Shown here: positions 37,101 through 41,056 of the stretch, piece after piece
Position numbering within the stretch: the stretch's first letter is position 1
How the letters are laid out: each line of letters begins with the position of its first letter
Assembly (NCBI GenBank): GCA_016936295.1
Contig: JAFGYD010000056.1
Location: 1-62,746, forward strand
Direction of reading: 5' to 3'
DNA from: Spirochaetales bacterium
GTDB lineage: Bacteria > Spirochaetota > Spirochaetia > DSM-2461
DNA length: 62,746 nucleotides
Position numbers and translations under genes: made by a program
Notes under the pieces: model-generated
Database searches by the model: none
Seen by the model: only the letters and a program-made list of their open reading frames with translations
Told to the model about the DNA's origin: nothing

Positions 37101-38738
37101 AACTTCTTCGGCTAATTTTAATGAATTATCATATTCTTCTTTATATCTTGAACTTACATGATGAACGTCTCCAGTTCTATTATCTATAATATCCCAAGAC
37201 CCATCATCCTTAGGATTCCATGTGAAGTTTTCATCTTCATTTAAAAGTGAAACGGATCTTGCTTTATTAAGCATATTAAGCCCTTTAAATAAAATAACAT
37301 TCCCTCCTCCTTCAATATATTCTTCCATTCCTTCTTCTAACGAAGCCTTTAAAACATGCCCTTTTTCAATCTTAGAAAGCATTTCATACATTGAAGATTT
37401 TCTTGCTGACGAAAACCCTTTAATCAAATTCCCTATAAGCCCTCTTTTTTCGTTAGCGGATAAATCTTTTACTGATTTTACGCCTGTTTTTTTAAGAACC
37501 CTTCCGGTTTCCTCTTCAAATATTTCCTTAATAGCCTTCTGTCCTGTAATTTTATTATATTTATTTAAAGCAAAAGAAGCTCCTACTTTCTGCACATAGT
37601 TCCACCCCAAAACTCTTTCAGATGCATAAACTATACCAGCTGATAATGCGGCAGGAATAGCGGCTTCCGAAGCACTAAACCCGTTTTCTATCAATTCTTG
37701 ATATATTGGACCCGCAGCCTCTAATGCGCCAACTGTCATAGATAATTGTACGCCCGCCTTCATAATCATTTTATCAGCGATTTTAACGCCTACTGAGCCT
37801 AAAGACTTTAATCCTATTGAAGAAATACCACTCGTTAGCATTATGCCAGCCATTTGAGTAACCCCAGATGATATTTGATGTACTCCAGCATTAAAATCAT
37901 CAAATAAGCTCTTATCCTCATCTTCATTAGTATGAGAAATATAATTTGAATAATTCATTAAACTAGTAAATAGCTTAAAATATTCTTTTTCTGTATCTGC
38001 AATATTATCTTTACCATCAATTAAATCAACAGTTCCTCCTAAAATAGCAACTCCACCAGCGGCAGCTTGAATTAATGTGGGAACACCTCCTGACCAAAGA
38101 CCTGAACCAACAGAATGAAGAAAAGTACTTTCCATTTGTTTAGCGCCAAAGACAGAACGAATTTGCTGTGCTTGAATTAATTCATCTTTTTTAGCCTCTT
38201 TCCATATAGGGGACCCATTATCATCAACATCTAATTTTAAATATCCGAAATCCTTATGTTTACTTAATGGAGCAACCTTATTATCATTAGTTATTAAGTA
38301 CCCCTGCATGTCCGCAACTTCCTGTTCAGTAACAACACGATTAACACCCATTCCTGTAGCTATATTCCCATCAAAAGGACGGCTAGTGTAATATTGTTTT
38401 ACTGGATTTTCTTTTCTATATGTATTATAAATATCAAATGTTGATTTATAATAATCATAAGCTTTATCAGAGTCTTCATAATTTTTACCAAAACGATCTT
38501 TAAACTCATCTCTACCAACAAGAACAATAGGATTGTTATTCTTTTCCGCAATCTCAAATGTTTTTTCAATATCCCCATTATACTTAATTATTGTAGAAAC
38601 AAAATCTATTGCCGGCTTTATAGGCATCCCACTATCAACAGACATTTCACTAATTAAAATATCTTTTTCCCAATTATTTGTATTTTCTTGGATTGCTTCT
38701 TTAGCCTCTCCATTTACAACCTGAACGTTTTGACTCAT
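16176..38738 (-). CDS. Giant (7520 aa) virion RNA polymerase polyprotein with SF1 helicase, three zincins and ADP-ribosyltransferase-like domain
   Basis: A single uninterrupted 22.5-kb frame encodes roughly 850 kDa. Seen domains are: hydrophobic Gly/Ala-rich stretches at 208-240, 287-375 and about 565-590; an SF1 helicase at about 1390-1740 (GYAGAGKT 1414-1421, VDEAS with D1501, TDDSQ, LTAISRAK near 1714); zincin HEAMH at 2706 with DEYIADLF downstream; RNA polymerase barrel 1 (SAVKQG with K3927, NSKTSVPS with K3977); an insert at about 4171-5105 with an ART-like domain (about 4480-4640), an EIQELQSD domain and zincin HEYAH at 4953; polymerase barrel 2 (DYDADQ, D5294/5296/5298); zincin HEIAH at 6142; and hydrophobic helices at about 7060-7105, 7378-7402 and 7430-7450. 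crAss-like phages are known to package an RNA polymerase of this two-barrel type and eject it to transcribe early genes. The helicase, proteases and ART in the same chain suggest DNA entry, self-processing and host modification; that is inference. Confidence 0.88.
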   Translation of the reverse strand: MSQNVQVVNGEAKEAIQENTNNWEKDILISEMSVDSGMPIKPAIDFVSTIIKYNGDIEKTFEIAEKNNNPIVLVGRDEFKDRFGKNYEDSDKAYDYYKSTFDIYNTYRKENPVKQYYTSRPFDGNIATGMGVNRVVTEQEVADMQGYLITNDNKVAPLSKHKDFGYLKLDVDDNGSPIWKEAKKDELIQAQQIRSVFGAKQMESTFLHSVGSGLWSGGVPTLIQAAAGGVAILGGTVDLIDGKDNIADTEKEYFKLFTSLMNYSNYISHTNEDEDKSLFDDFNAGVHQISSGVTQMAGIMLTSGISSIGLKSLGSVGVKIADKMIMKAGVQLSMTVGALEAAGPIYQELIENGFSASEAAIPAALSAGIVYASERVLGWNYVQKVGASFALNKYNKITGQKAIKEIFEEETGRVLKKTGVKSVKDLSANEKRGLIGNLIKGFSSARKSSMYEMLSKIEKGHVLKASLEEGMEEYIEGGGNVILFKGLNMLNKARSVSLLNEDENFTWNPKDDGSWDIIDNRTGDVHHVSSRYKEEYDNSLKLAEEVILGNIEFDESFDWSQGLAAAASTFITLGFASATGIIKNSEIKKRAIDMALYLAKNPDKEGEYEANLKEVIKQSAEIDQYLLKAVDQDVKRYLLLIKKYGIESETFKAAKNIEALSANNPDIISRKISRNLLLAYEDLDNLEELLKQAEEDPSVLKKNKNYNSVDDIKKAKEAALKNISYFNDKKNVELIDKEGKKINANYSQAFTDYYNQDALYTTAKNNLVELEALDAALGLSTEIVDGETESEYDKAYREALIEARDRYDKTAQEITKDTEQRVIRSLLSVMNYSNVLTRAYTVESNVSLEDMQKGNSSIATRYLALIDVAINKMFNSDINDDYDISNIKVLNELFSKFFVSAKGKPFKDQQSIIKEVFGNLKINNIDVLLDRIGTEFHGLQNISSSLMQDPIVASEIDALVKNAQAIYDMVPDDIISGDESYKKDDAFLGFDKFIKNGKALSIEGKKSIGREDLTGDQMEAVKREALLLSFNEIILDKQTIGEIINKANDIINNKKPISKSQAKILEESISKIMPLLNLYKAYIEAQNFFKEQDKNNNTKEHSAFSVNRDLELNDINDLRNNIKDIENTINNINNILSRVSGSYQKRAMRIRLGDLASKTALIRQIISSFGDNLDKDAVSKAEDVSNKIDAIAKRVEKQIPKEKQLQTVFDNLNQLYDDLSFSNKDEIKKIEALVFELQSAFVGYYDAFENGKLRPFIDYVKSRVKTHLTFNKAFGKGQVVDHSKPGLSGHYSPSTVIKGLDMIFNDGSPLNIGNNEDPVGLVQYLTSSFLVRMNSFGENGSNTYREVLNAYSEIIKKRRLFFGFGKAKKAYASSYEQYSVVVDIVGFLQNDAGEDKFSKDSLSAYVANVLNIRGYAGAGKTQQVLYEVLSVYQALGKGAKLRVKYVAPSDELITSFKASVAPLINNDVDIDSIVELSTTTLDKYLDKGKDNDGEFDIIIVDEASVIPASDYSLASKDSRFIDALEGNKKSKYLLVTDDSQVGGKDWVSPINIYDMFFEKTIPLVEVYRTGITQFKDYQEFIRDNRNQNIPFKLMETLTYNKSRETGGRYFSTEKEVIDQFVKYASELDSKTLDNVMLIAFDEQHKKRLLKENPRLVDYAHLIRTVLWENNKFVVSGLESNAVFVPINIDNNYINSSSIEYRRHYLAKVMLTAISRAKNYLVLVGNPAFSKEITTDVLTDNIFDVENTDSELSSVDNALALLQSELYNLSGIKEIKKKGVNEDKLETNNFRRGRLFNTERSKIKTGFINNFFKNFFGEDDIERESISIVVWDALSKEEDQSKEERDRKSAFKAAAILKAKFKKQIYEARKSNPAETKEDRDKQNKIDWEHRNNTIFKEMGIILKDFIGVEDEDAVFGIGNQLINSIELPSAFYDDLDSILMPGESIFNDKYKGRPFALRIAGWIGKGKTRKPIVDILDVIFGDKMTLTDYHKTRLAAYAKILIDKGIYVNNIQVAINQQLPGDGFNFNKASELNYTVEEINKGIDIGFIGDSKNLKSIKLERLFENERVVGVLDKFKSGDHIVINGKDGSYFIKEITMKYDGNKMIYNLHLNNSDNKEGIVISGTANELIGKVFSKEARKGDKFRKNPLLFSNTISKEEIVDTSWFPYFDGIEKEIDKENPYNRDNEDESKKIAKERRAVINAFRAKDYTTFNFVYHDKFGVLDIKTGAFNKFEMDNVITIELTDNQIKAISKELGYNKTSDFKERNLHVLTLLNTVDIGFKEKGVSQAVFASTDTAILSAANTIINNYNGESFNEFKSNFDEQLNFLFGDAFIDDQYADHIKEYNIYKMFRIAYVKSKGSVSGSFKHAQIGSKGNITHTGLILNNGAYGENAEEGESEKTPVNVFIDKAKKEGYEFQQTKVFGKGFSLVFYNKDIDESIDVFFHPEIANAQYIQGLIDSLDELKVADKGIDEALKKEDKKLRYNTVLELLKNTEAFQFIYSNKSNFTDVVDSTRIFLFNLGENIAFEQLEKGKPEKLLLKGSADTFFLHLRSALTKAKALSETKTLYRSTNKNKDEIAIENGFVRAQGIANPYLHINPEINIVGENTSSIRHTKKGKVTRTPIKRNILKRKFDITSDYAWRNNVSVDLVDSLESVNETINSILGDSGLDITEFVPFIPDNAFGELDNLRIKLLSKGNKSSAIIARHEAMHFIINHLISAKSRDLVLNQAKKEMVSKGFYRSVDEIGDITADEYIADLFMDGNYKKLNTETSLIKRFIDWVKKLLGLLNKHTDTLSGIMTSADDGYFRTRGMRNTESVFRQAVVDNNYTGIKALRTIEKYFGNYNIAQNVFSEFITNPAVIENTFLGDHLAAQNESLYSSISSYLSQLYEEHFENVPKEVTYPYIDKEDNRIKYAKISSDIIAKGEASEIFKAVYNVVTKDGYYAQARIRFFQEYINIVAFGLEKEFDEDTETSLSDERVFLLNSLIQSSLPGIDVESLYIDDESEGEIKAAVVASVIFRNPNKDSADFNPDDMFSSVYDIFLSNIPYIGDKEKGFINSKTLMDKLRLATNNVLNKGNKNIMFKDIMDELQKIQNGASAGSVVYNTIKSFFRVLNGDYHISETLDDYKELADNNDLESFTLSFNLNGEDRHIGIMTLLSPEFRSMIESKIEEIGDEELYNEFGFPNLTYTNILDTINTYEDFVSGLKQQLISTVKNQVGSATMNGNNFEVRRTGGKSAAAIDRAELTSSISATFAGDNGKIRAKAKKFLKENKNWFEKSSFLQVKNKASEMLLSIALKNTLGINITEGMAASILNSNDMVLLSELKNMFINMVSFAEGNRHIFDPVSVYGNLIDKLIELSSYSNDMRFAEMVKNVEGEFSYTNTLGSYFLTKILGPLFSKGEKLNERLLKYTNSELSPETSPLNDKTSPLLSGKFILNDIYFFDGVKSKNGGDGIRVDNIIARDKFLIMKSILYKGMDKDINEFFAFSDPLSDKIKTPFMNFSLNNSIEKNIFTVSGYDLIINEDNLFEILQDFVNYDERTSELNIKKFKDIAGKKKLSEQNNSDKKNIEALKSKLELGTEYVYKEGIYTPKSDVGYDQGARSIDDIRRQHLPSMRIFSNSIKDMFFDDSSLNMLFRDRDYSSFKKIAEAIPEAKAIFEKIIIEDEAIAAEIERRKLTGYTDDKTYLDNKKSLVRELKSIIVENDFMIEIDGKGYMMPVLEMMYWSHYIANKTMSNLLRGAQTLTKDYVEYVKRAAGMSAPGTLLINNEYRGMSDTLKTIVFNDIEDMHPLFDTFTIKATDGISILNPVFHALLRKMNGGVATNISRGSLKTVYYYYDKITDRVHYHKMNQFAISQTEYDNSDFIKSFVHETLGGSNSELYQEFITTYEATDDFNSAVNSVVKLIMDDKTQTLKEKLIHYAVFSSAVKQGKVNRIELRNSEKVSSAIVDPINYDMVTKLNTTGFRLQQITSQDTFNSKTSVPSQILNVVSALSRNSNIANNIEKALSYFSNDIRKELIDVLKDNGNTSKKYVWLKNIIINYAMQRQSNEKSVDLMIDGDVDFEIFRDKIVEILASKVRSSMRGSMPGAYHIQGVWFGNIYENSVTGEILLKKEYDALEDKRGFIARELNPLGYIREDGTFVENKEELEDLFNTFDIEAKYNDKINELKSKIQPPSSFPIKKGLEELFEENPELANEVYSALGFQGNINLESNLKNTGKTEQELVEYLKEKYPEIKLDISNNPIWEESSDIVKNQEEYNKEVNYRLKAVEILLSDKAKQIFEKGNKNGWDLNKILTELAIPKEQKQLLLDLGIRDREQLAVELASKYAFTVEMNVATEKVNRIEQGNIPYFELNGNIYTEAFGNWFKDNGKTKINYNEYQEALKEFNKSNKKEIPTQQHKNLSARDKNNDVKYEGNPDWGKLSKDIEEERERELKNESNIPTAPNGKPSRQYQEILAIVKDENEALRIYNELKELHKTKFKNSTLLDENGELLIVVHRGRKIEGGKFKQKGDEGYEVSRAEDNEGVFFSTTDSGNIYEERTEEYTFAVLNAENIYDTDKDPDDLGIITDSISKEEKTELEENGYDCAVSEKPKLVYKTSEEAKHRKNGKIGGVDEIVIFDTDKIHIIGSKPKSNRNDISNSDLTVLFNLEANKINRVNEKYDKKLQYLKDKLDSKNWSYKEIGINTPLIQNSSNDIHEPFKSTFNNTTIGHVRVWTNKKTGEAEIQELQSDLFQNKYVRSGKEEPSWNRYLLDDKGNVIDKNPNFIQEQQFLQLLNKDNNWVTFFIKATVQNFAKQGYTTIRFPKGETAAEIEGHTTIVDRLKQINEYLDRIERTKNNAISLFLTEQDRLNTVAALEKEKQELKSQGIEKLKPIEAFYEIKVGNILEKQFGKDNVKTITDEVDNEWREIEVNPTRDLANVLLQRNETNRIIGQANIKAMTVLVDAVNKKADTIPHEYAHHYIAWFRDTAIVQEGIKRFGSEEALVQAIGEQVVKQKGEAYNWWKKFTNWILNLMSDKQLLQVLTDSFLNRQDLNDFTYNEVNQQQKQRALQVYSQYVEQTGKQDIEGFKKFANNNQGKGIAPSEQLSVEQTSKFKQELDALLEKKKEEIDKAKKGGAKYKFRKAEVIMPFIYKDVYGVENGMTLSESFRFNNINLYDKTGNITYNELLKKIKDSLPKNKLAVDDFKTMMPESIFRAFERSTSGIINEHNKAIDNIKDEGDVAKAAKKDFGKTSENEIINGLVTFYFNFNRALDMFSVRIPTTGSSMGSIGRLVAFSWGVENTAYMSPKKSILDGSDYDADQLNIFFRSIDKYGRIVDSKTVDEKDYNYNESLIKKRNPLEYHQNLIFNGLEEYYENPLNKDYILQRIDLESMRNSAPQSNNNSYYNIGSFLKTHESNAAGRRIVGHFANLSTFLNNLSRSARNSGVMRYVNSVSELFNEDKENLFLDATDVITKLVNAATDNANEAGLLGRLDITEESSPLIAGFIFVYDKIRDKSLFKNRNEDITTNNLEGALYDMLKSPIVKEVIKKTKLKNSIYSDNINKVTPVSVLLGMKNTDFYKEDMLEEEKSKIRKELKELQNYAKIGEQLKRMGMVIQAYQDPGSTIQDIYAKVFDIEFAVGNRLFEGYLKTIDDKDTLSSKSFSVEDQLNFISKNLKSYIKHNQEKDIRESLNIPYILSGLSNVISQIRTISAYKSTVNSLFKATSFKYKDKKGLDAYESYITYKKGNRHVKDLEKYFKEFDAAMIGTYLDTFTNVELKIGDEVKGYDLSKIAADENGRLAYINDFIDYYYSLGASKKYKNNAFFHALKIKTTENYKIVYIEELKNQKNNIINKLKTGFILLNDEDKKAFRIYQLITNGFNNYKGSMNSVMDSVLEQEYSKHLKTIFNDFNSNQRKIMLTNIAHKSRLGLNNSRMNFNIIKGIKDEFNTEATIDFYPKKDAEAEILIYDRLDGHKMGHPVIFRKNEDGEYEVSTIDYGNPFNIHSLKSKSSYPGKFFNGFSFSDIEQMRTVDENGKQEITIKGDNFKYIDFSKNNSVKTKSMPAEGDIVILVDGTKARLTGKYLNNKDGEYYVTGTPVNVNESRVSNEANRTSIKKIEVLIDKIKRSFPNIDVQIINDRYAPIGFVKNGIVYLNEAKVQLDTPIHEIAHIFIALLKNSNTSAYDQLYLEAERMLINGNKIAIAVKKHYPNLLHDDLIEEIIVTIMGLNSVDKVKELLASQHIEQSFSEKLFSAIRDFFNNIYRFINNTFNNLIDHKGIVIDSFTDIDDLSAQLFNAIIEGKYISGITSTELTKLMPIEKQSKPISKIKTLKDNDIAIANNNISDKGSEDILISRMKQIASNNYNEDYGYFIPESYLGTEIYLGQNVHTEENENRIKDAIKNRDKSRTEKMELLIRFINSGSINEDAVSSIFGKEEDFSGEMVSSYAPGEVMKIINAMKLDSTVKVRLYSDLKNDPNYSYMYNENFLLDDYLVVIRNIEGKDVVQFYSYYNYNMNSFDHYTKGIDLLDNFISKQDSARARLKSGNTERIRLSLNMILMRNYFHSLGVEVLDMGNIFHTKNRARFDSIDQVKYSNRISKMATVPEYMDNLSEELSLLFNDKVNYSGHVDYYDVLMSFYEQNHSSIRDNKYTGYILSLNKKGESGIPTMIDLLQSRLTYLQSLNPTHNPVDYNYETKREIEFLINSIYELEFMGNVAMNERKTMSDSRRWAGSPDLIGDEYFQRLRNTLIRSDGLVVNEYEKRMEIFRGNGTEEGIFKWFENRKKERLKSYFFDVSENIFEDLFVKVKLKNEQIVNVGHIYWTTDEKLDPLYAKQAKQKLIEDPEFQKVIDRGKIIVDHIEEMLIEHIYASRQKTSIGTKKDGKLQMFTKEDAAEKLKETAFTKGRIPIITKSASAYLSQGKVGKFIKRFYQEASNINDMYEDIPFDSTDIEKETNTIKDIFIEQLGVNSYVKDTYGNLNTLETKLGYTVKDNKIVVLDADMNAGMMKDLETILNYFTMSIIRKNEYESSVLPIANGIRTLLLDDQINRNINNKVLIEYLDDYMIMAVHNRRKRMKAPILGIDIDKTTSFTMRAASSLVMTMNFNIGVLSAITNASYSFVEALTNSIAGMVGSDVYGPGLKNLTTSSMDFFTNYNLVSQLAHDYRVFNSEDYEMIEHRTHQKTKRHILSNFYINWINWATDVYARSTSLVAVMKTDGTYDAHEYNKESGTIKYNPLKDKRFFVDGKLTDSGKALAISLRKRLIIDKLQDDKNAITVDGVIMPTRAYSIKEGRKFKVYANRYIIGNYDNKSSAPLGNVFVGRLFMMFKKFAESRINAAFISKTKVDGLGKFVAYKTKDSDGKDVWLTKWEHEMVEGYLVTIKNALFDAYKAKDIHFWQKLDGSEKTNIIRGITTLSTYIFMAIIYSLLVADDWDDKEKNKNKLPPLRILKNFKYSYQSLFVLPLLLESFEHPFAAIDIVTGLFTDTFGNYKLKVPFEGQYSAMREFGNLVTGQNFVEVEKERRRKKAQELKIKRAKEALNKKLNQNN
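23424..26228 (-). other. AT-rich insert (~935 residues) inside the RNA polymerase module
   Basis: Between polymerase barrel 1 and the segment RKAEVIMPFIYKDVYG that leads to barrel 2 lie about 935 residues that do not belong to the polymerase. The insert begins at a run of six G on the + strand (26220-26225). It contains GNPDWGKLSKDIEEE, an ADP-ribosyltransferase-like domain (IVVHRGRK, then GVFFSTTD and EIVIFDTDKIHIIG), a domain with GHVRVW and EIQELQSDLFQ, and a zincin (HEYAHHY). These parts resemble polyvalent proteins of Bacteroidota phages and conjugative elements. Hand counts of single 60-base lines give 20% GC (25321), 15% (24781), 22% (24841), 27% (25501), 33% (24001) and 42% (24301), against 37-43% in flanking lines at 28801, 27481 and 22321. 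Confidence 0.6.
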
Positions 38739-38782
38739 TGTTATTTTTGTTTATATGGTACACCTAAATCTGCATTTATATT

Positions 38783-38802
38783 ATAAATAGCAGCCTATTT
38801 AT
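38783..38802 (-). promoter_or_regulatory. Small hairpin over the stop codon before the giant gene
   Basis: ATAAATAG (38783-38790) and CTATTTAT (38795-38802) form a perfect 8-bp inverted repeat with a 4-base loop. It overlaps the stop of the 753-residue gene and lies 45 bases before the start of the 7520-residue gene. There is no T tract, and the stem is AT-rich, so it is not a terminator. It could affect translation or mRNA processing, or be chance. Confidence 0.3.
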
Positions 38803-41056
38803 CCACTTTCTGATTTATCAAATCTGTTTTCTTCGCTTGTTTTGTATACAACAAATCAAGAGGAACTCTATAATAAACAGTTTCATCTCCATTTGCAGGA
38901 TAATTACTAGGCAAACTTGTAATCCCATTAAATTGAACTGTTGTTACTCCTAATTTTTCCATTATCTGATCTTCTTTTAATCTTCCTCCAATCGTCGCTT
39001 TAATATTTAATTTCCCATTAGATAATCTATAAACAGGTATAGAAAGTGGATTATCACCTAATTGAGAAATTAATTCTTCATATTGGTTTTTACTTAAAAT
39101 AGCCGTTGATTTTAAATAATCACGTTTTGCGGCTTCTTTATTTATATTTGATCTACCTTCAATTATAGATGAGGCGGTTTCGTTATCTGTTACATCATGT
39201 CTGATTCCATCAATATCTTCTACATATATCTTATTCCCATTTAGTGCTTTTATTTTATCTAAATTTATCGATTTCCCAAGAACTAAAGCATTTGCTCCAG
39301 AAGGAGAAAAATAAGTATGTGTAGCATAAGCAAGTACATTTTCTTTATCAGATGGATGAATCTGATTAAAATATGAAGATGTAGACATTGTCAATAACTG
39401 ATTCATAGTAACCAAATTCCCATCTTTGGTTTCTATTAAGGCATCAGGATTATCAATATTTAAACCTATTTCTTTTAATATAGTAGATAAAATTTCATAT
39501 TCTTTTGTAGATGTTATGAGCTTAACACCAAAGCGTTTCCAGTCTTCTAAAGCATCATATTTTTCAATAATGTTTTCAAGTTCTTTACTATCGCCGGTTA
39601 AATTCCCAAATATATTATATGCAAAAAATTTATCGGGTTCTAAAACCTTGAAATAGGAAACATCAAAAGCTTGTTTAACTTTTTCTAAAGCTTCCGGATT
39701 AACATTCCCTTGTAACCTTTCTAAATCAGATTTTGTATTTTCTAAAATAGGCTTTAATAATTCTTTCTGTTCAGCAGTTAAATTAGGATTAGAAAACAAA
39801 CCATAATCTAATATTGCTCTTGATTCTGATTTTAATTGTTTTAACGGAGCATTGTCACTATTAAATATATTATTATAATGATCTTTCATTATAGACGTTC
39901 TACTTGCAATAACGGCATAGTCATTAACTTCTGGAATCCCGTCAATTTCACCGAGTACTGCTTTTGTAAAAGAGGAGTTTTTAACGCTCTTTGCTTTTTC
40001 TATGGCATTTAAAACACTTTGATTTATAGAAGATGAAGAATTATCGTATTTACTAAATATACCGCCATCAGTAGGCGCGTCTTTTGTATTGGGTTTCAAA
40101 TTTAAATAATCAGACATATATTTAAAACGTCTTTCTTCTTTGGCTTCATTCATTTGCTTTTTCTTTTCTTCTTCACTAATGTTTTTCTCTTTAATCTTAG
40201 CATTTACCTTTTTCTCTTCTTCAATATCACTCAAATTAAATCTATAATTAAAAGTTCTCCCCATATCTGTGTCTGAGTTAAATATATCAGCAATATCATA
40301 TAAACTTGATATGACAGACTTAATATTTGATGAGCCGGAAGTTGTTGCCTCAGAAATTATATTGCTATATTTCGGATCGTTTAAATCAGCGCCTGAATTG
40401 ATAAGATCCTGTAGTTTTAAAATAGCGTTTGGATTTTCTGACCACTTAACATCAGATATTCTCATTCTTTCGTGAACTTTTTTATCTAATTCATCTATTT
40501 TCGGATGTCTATATCCACGAAAAAAATCATCAACAGAAGAATCATTTTTGATTTTCGATATTACATCGTTATTTGTTAAATATCCATCTTCTGTTTTAAT
40601 AAGTTCACCGAAAGGTCCCGCGGTAATCGAATAGGTATTTGAAGTTGACAACTCTTTAATGGTCTCTATTCCAATTTTTCCTGCCTCTTCAATATAATTA
40701 TAGTTTGCATCATGGACACGCTTAGCTTTAATTAACTCTTTTAATTTTGGGGCAAACTTCTTTTGTGCTAATGCATATGTTTTTTCATTAAATCCACCAC
40801 CATCTTCCATATACTTGAACATATCTAACCTGACATTTTCAAGTTGATCGTCTATGGCGTTACCCTCCTCTAAATAAGCATTTGTTTCTCCAGGTAATCC
40901 TTTAGGTATTTTTTTTTCTCCAGACCTAGAAGATGTTTGTGAAGACCCCCCCCCAGTTCTGCCAATATTAGAAGCTAAACTTGTTGGTTGAGAAAGTAAA
41001 GCTGAATTCGATGTTACCGGGCCTTCAAAATATGGCATTCCTCCTATTTTCCCCAT
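38795..41056 (-). CDS. Putative ejected virion protein (753 aa)
   Basis: The N-terminus is low-complexity (Ser, Gly, Thr; a G-rich RTGGGSSQTSSRSG encoded over a run of nine C on the + strand near 40946). The rest is mostly helical and charged (EEEKKVNAKIKEKNISEEEK near 260-280), with a mixed C-terminal 200 residues. I see no catalytic motif. It lies between the virion transglycosylase, whose end it overlaps by 13 bases, and the giant polymerase protein. It therefore belongs to the cargo/ejection group that crAss-like and P22-like phages place after the tail tube gene. Function beyond that is unknown. Confidence 0.55.
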   Translation of the reverse strand: MGKIGGMPYFEGPVTSNSALLSQPTSLASNIGRTGGGSSQTSSRSGEKKIPKGLPGETNAYLEEGNAIDDQLENVRLDMFKYMEDGGGFNEKTYALAQKKFAPKLKELIKAKRVHDANYNYIEEAGKIGIETIKELSTSNTYSITAGPFGELIKTEDGYLTNNDVISKIKNDSSVDDFFRGYRHPKIDELDKKVHERMRISDVKWSENPNAILKLQDLINSGADLNDPKYSNIISEATTSGSSNIKSVISSLYDIADIFNSDTDMGRTFNYRFNLSDIEEEKKVNAKIKEKNISEEEKKKQMNEAKEERRFKYMSDYLNLKPNTKDAPTDGGIFSKYDNSSSSINQSVLNAIEKAKSVKNSSFTKAVLGEIDGIPEVNDYAVIASRTSIMKDHYNNIFNSDNAPLKQLKSESRAILDYGLFSNPNLTAEQKELLKPILENTKSDLERLQGNVNPEALEKVKQAFDVSYFKVLEPDKFFAYNIFGNLTGDSKELENIIEKYDALEDWKRFGVKLITSTKEYEILSTILKEIGLNIDNPDALIETKDGNLVTMNQLLTMSTSSYFNQIHPSDKENVLAYATHTYFSPSGANALVLGKSINLDKIKALNGNKIYVEDIDGIRHDVTDNETASSIIEGRSNINKEAAKRDYLKSTAILSKNQYEELISQLGDNPLSIPVYRLSNGKLNIKATIGGRLKEDQIMEKLGVTTVQFNGITSLPSNYPANGDETVYYRVPLDLLYTKQAKKTDLINQKVDK

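Noticed and set aside
19423-37599. Several + strand reading frames of 60-126 codons inside the giant gene
   Set aside because: They lie opposite a continuous minus-strand frame with clear domain motifs, have low-complexity Ser/Ile/Phe-rich composition typical of antisense shadows, and show no start context.
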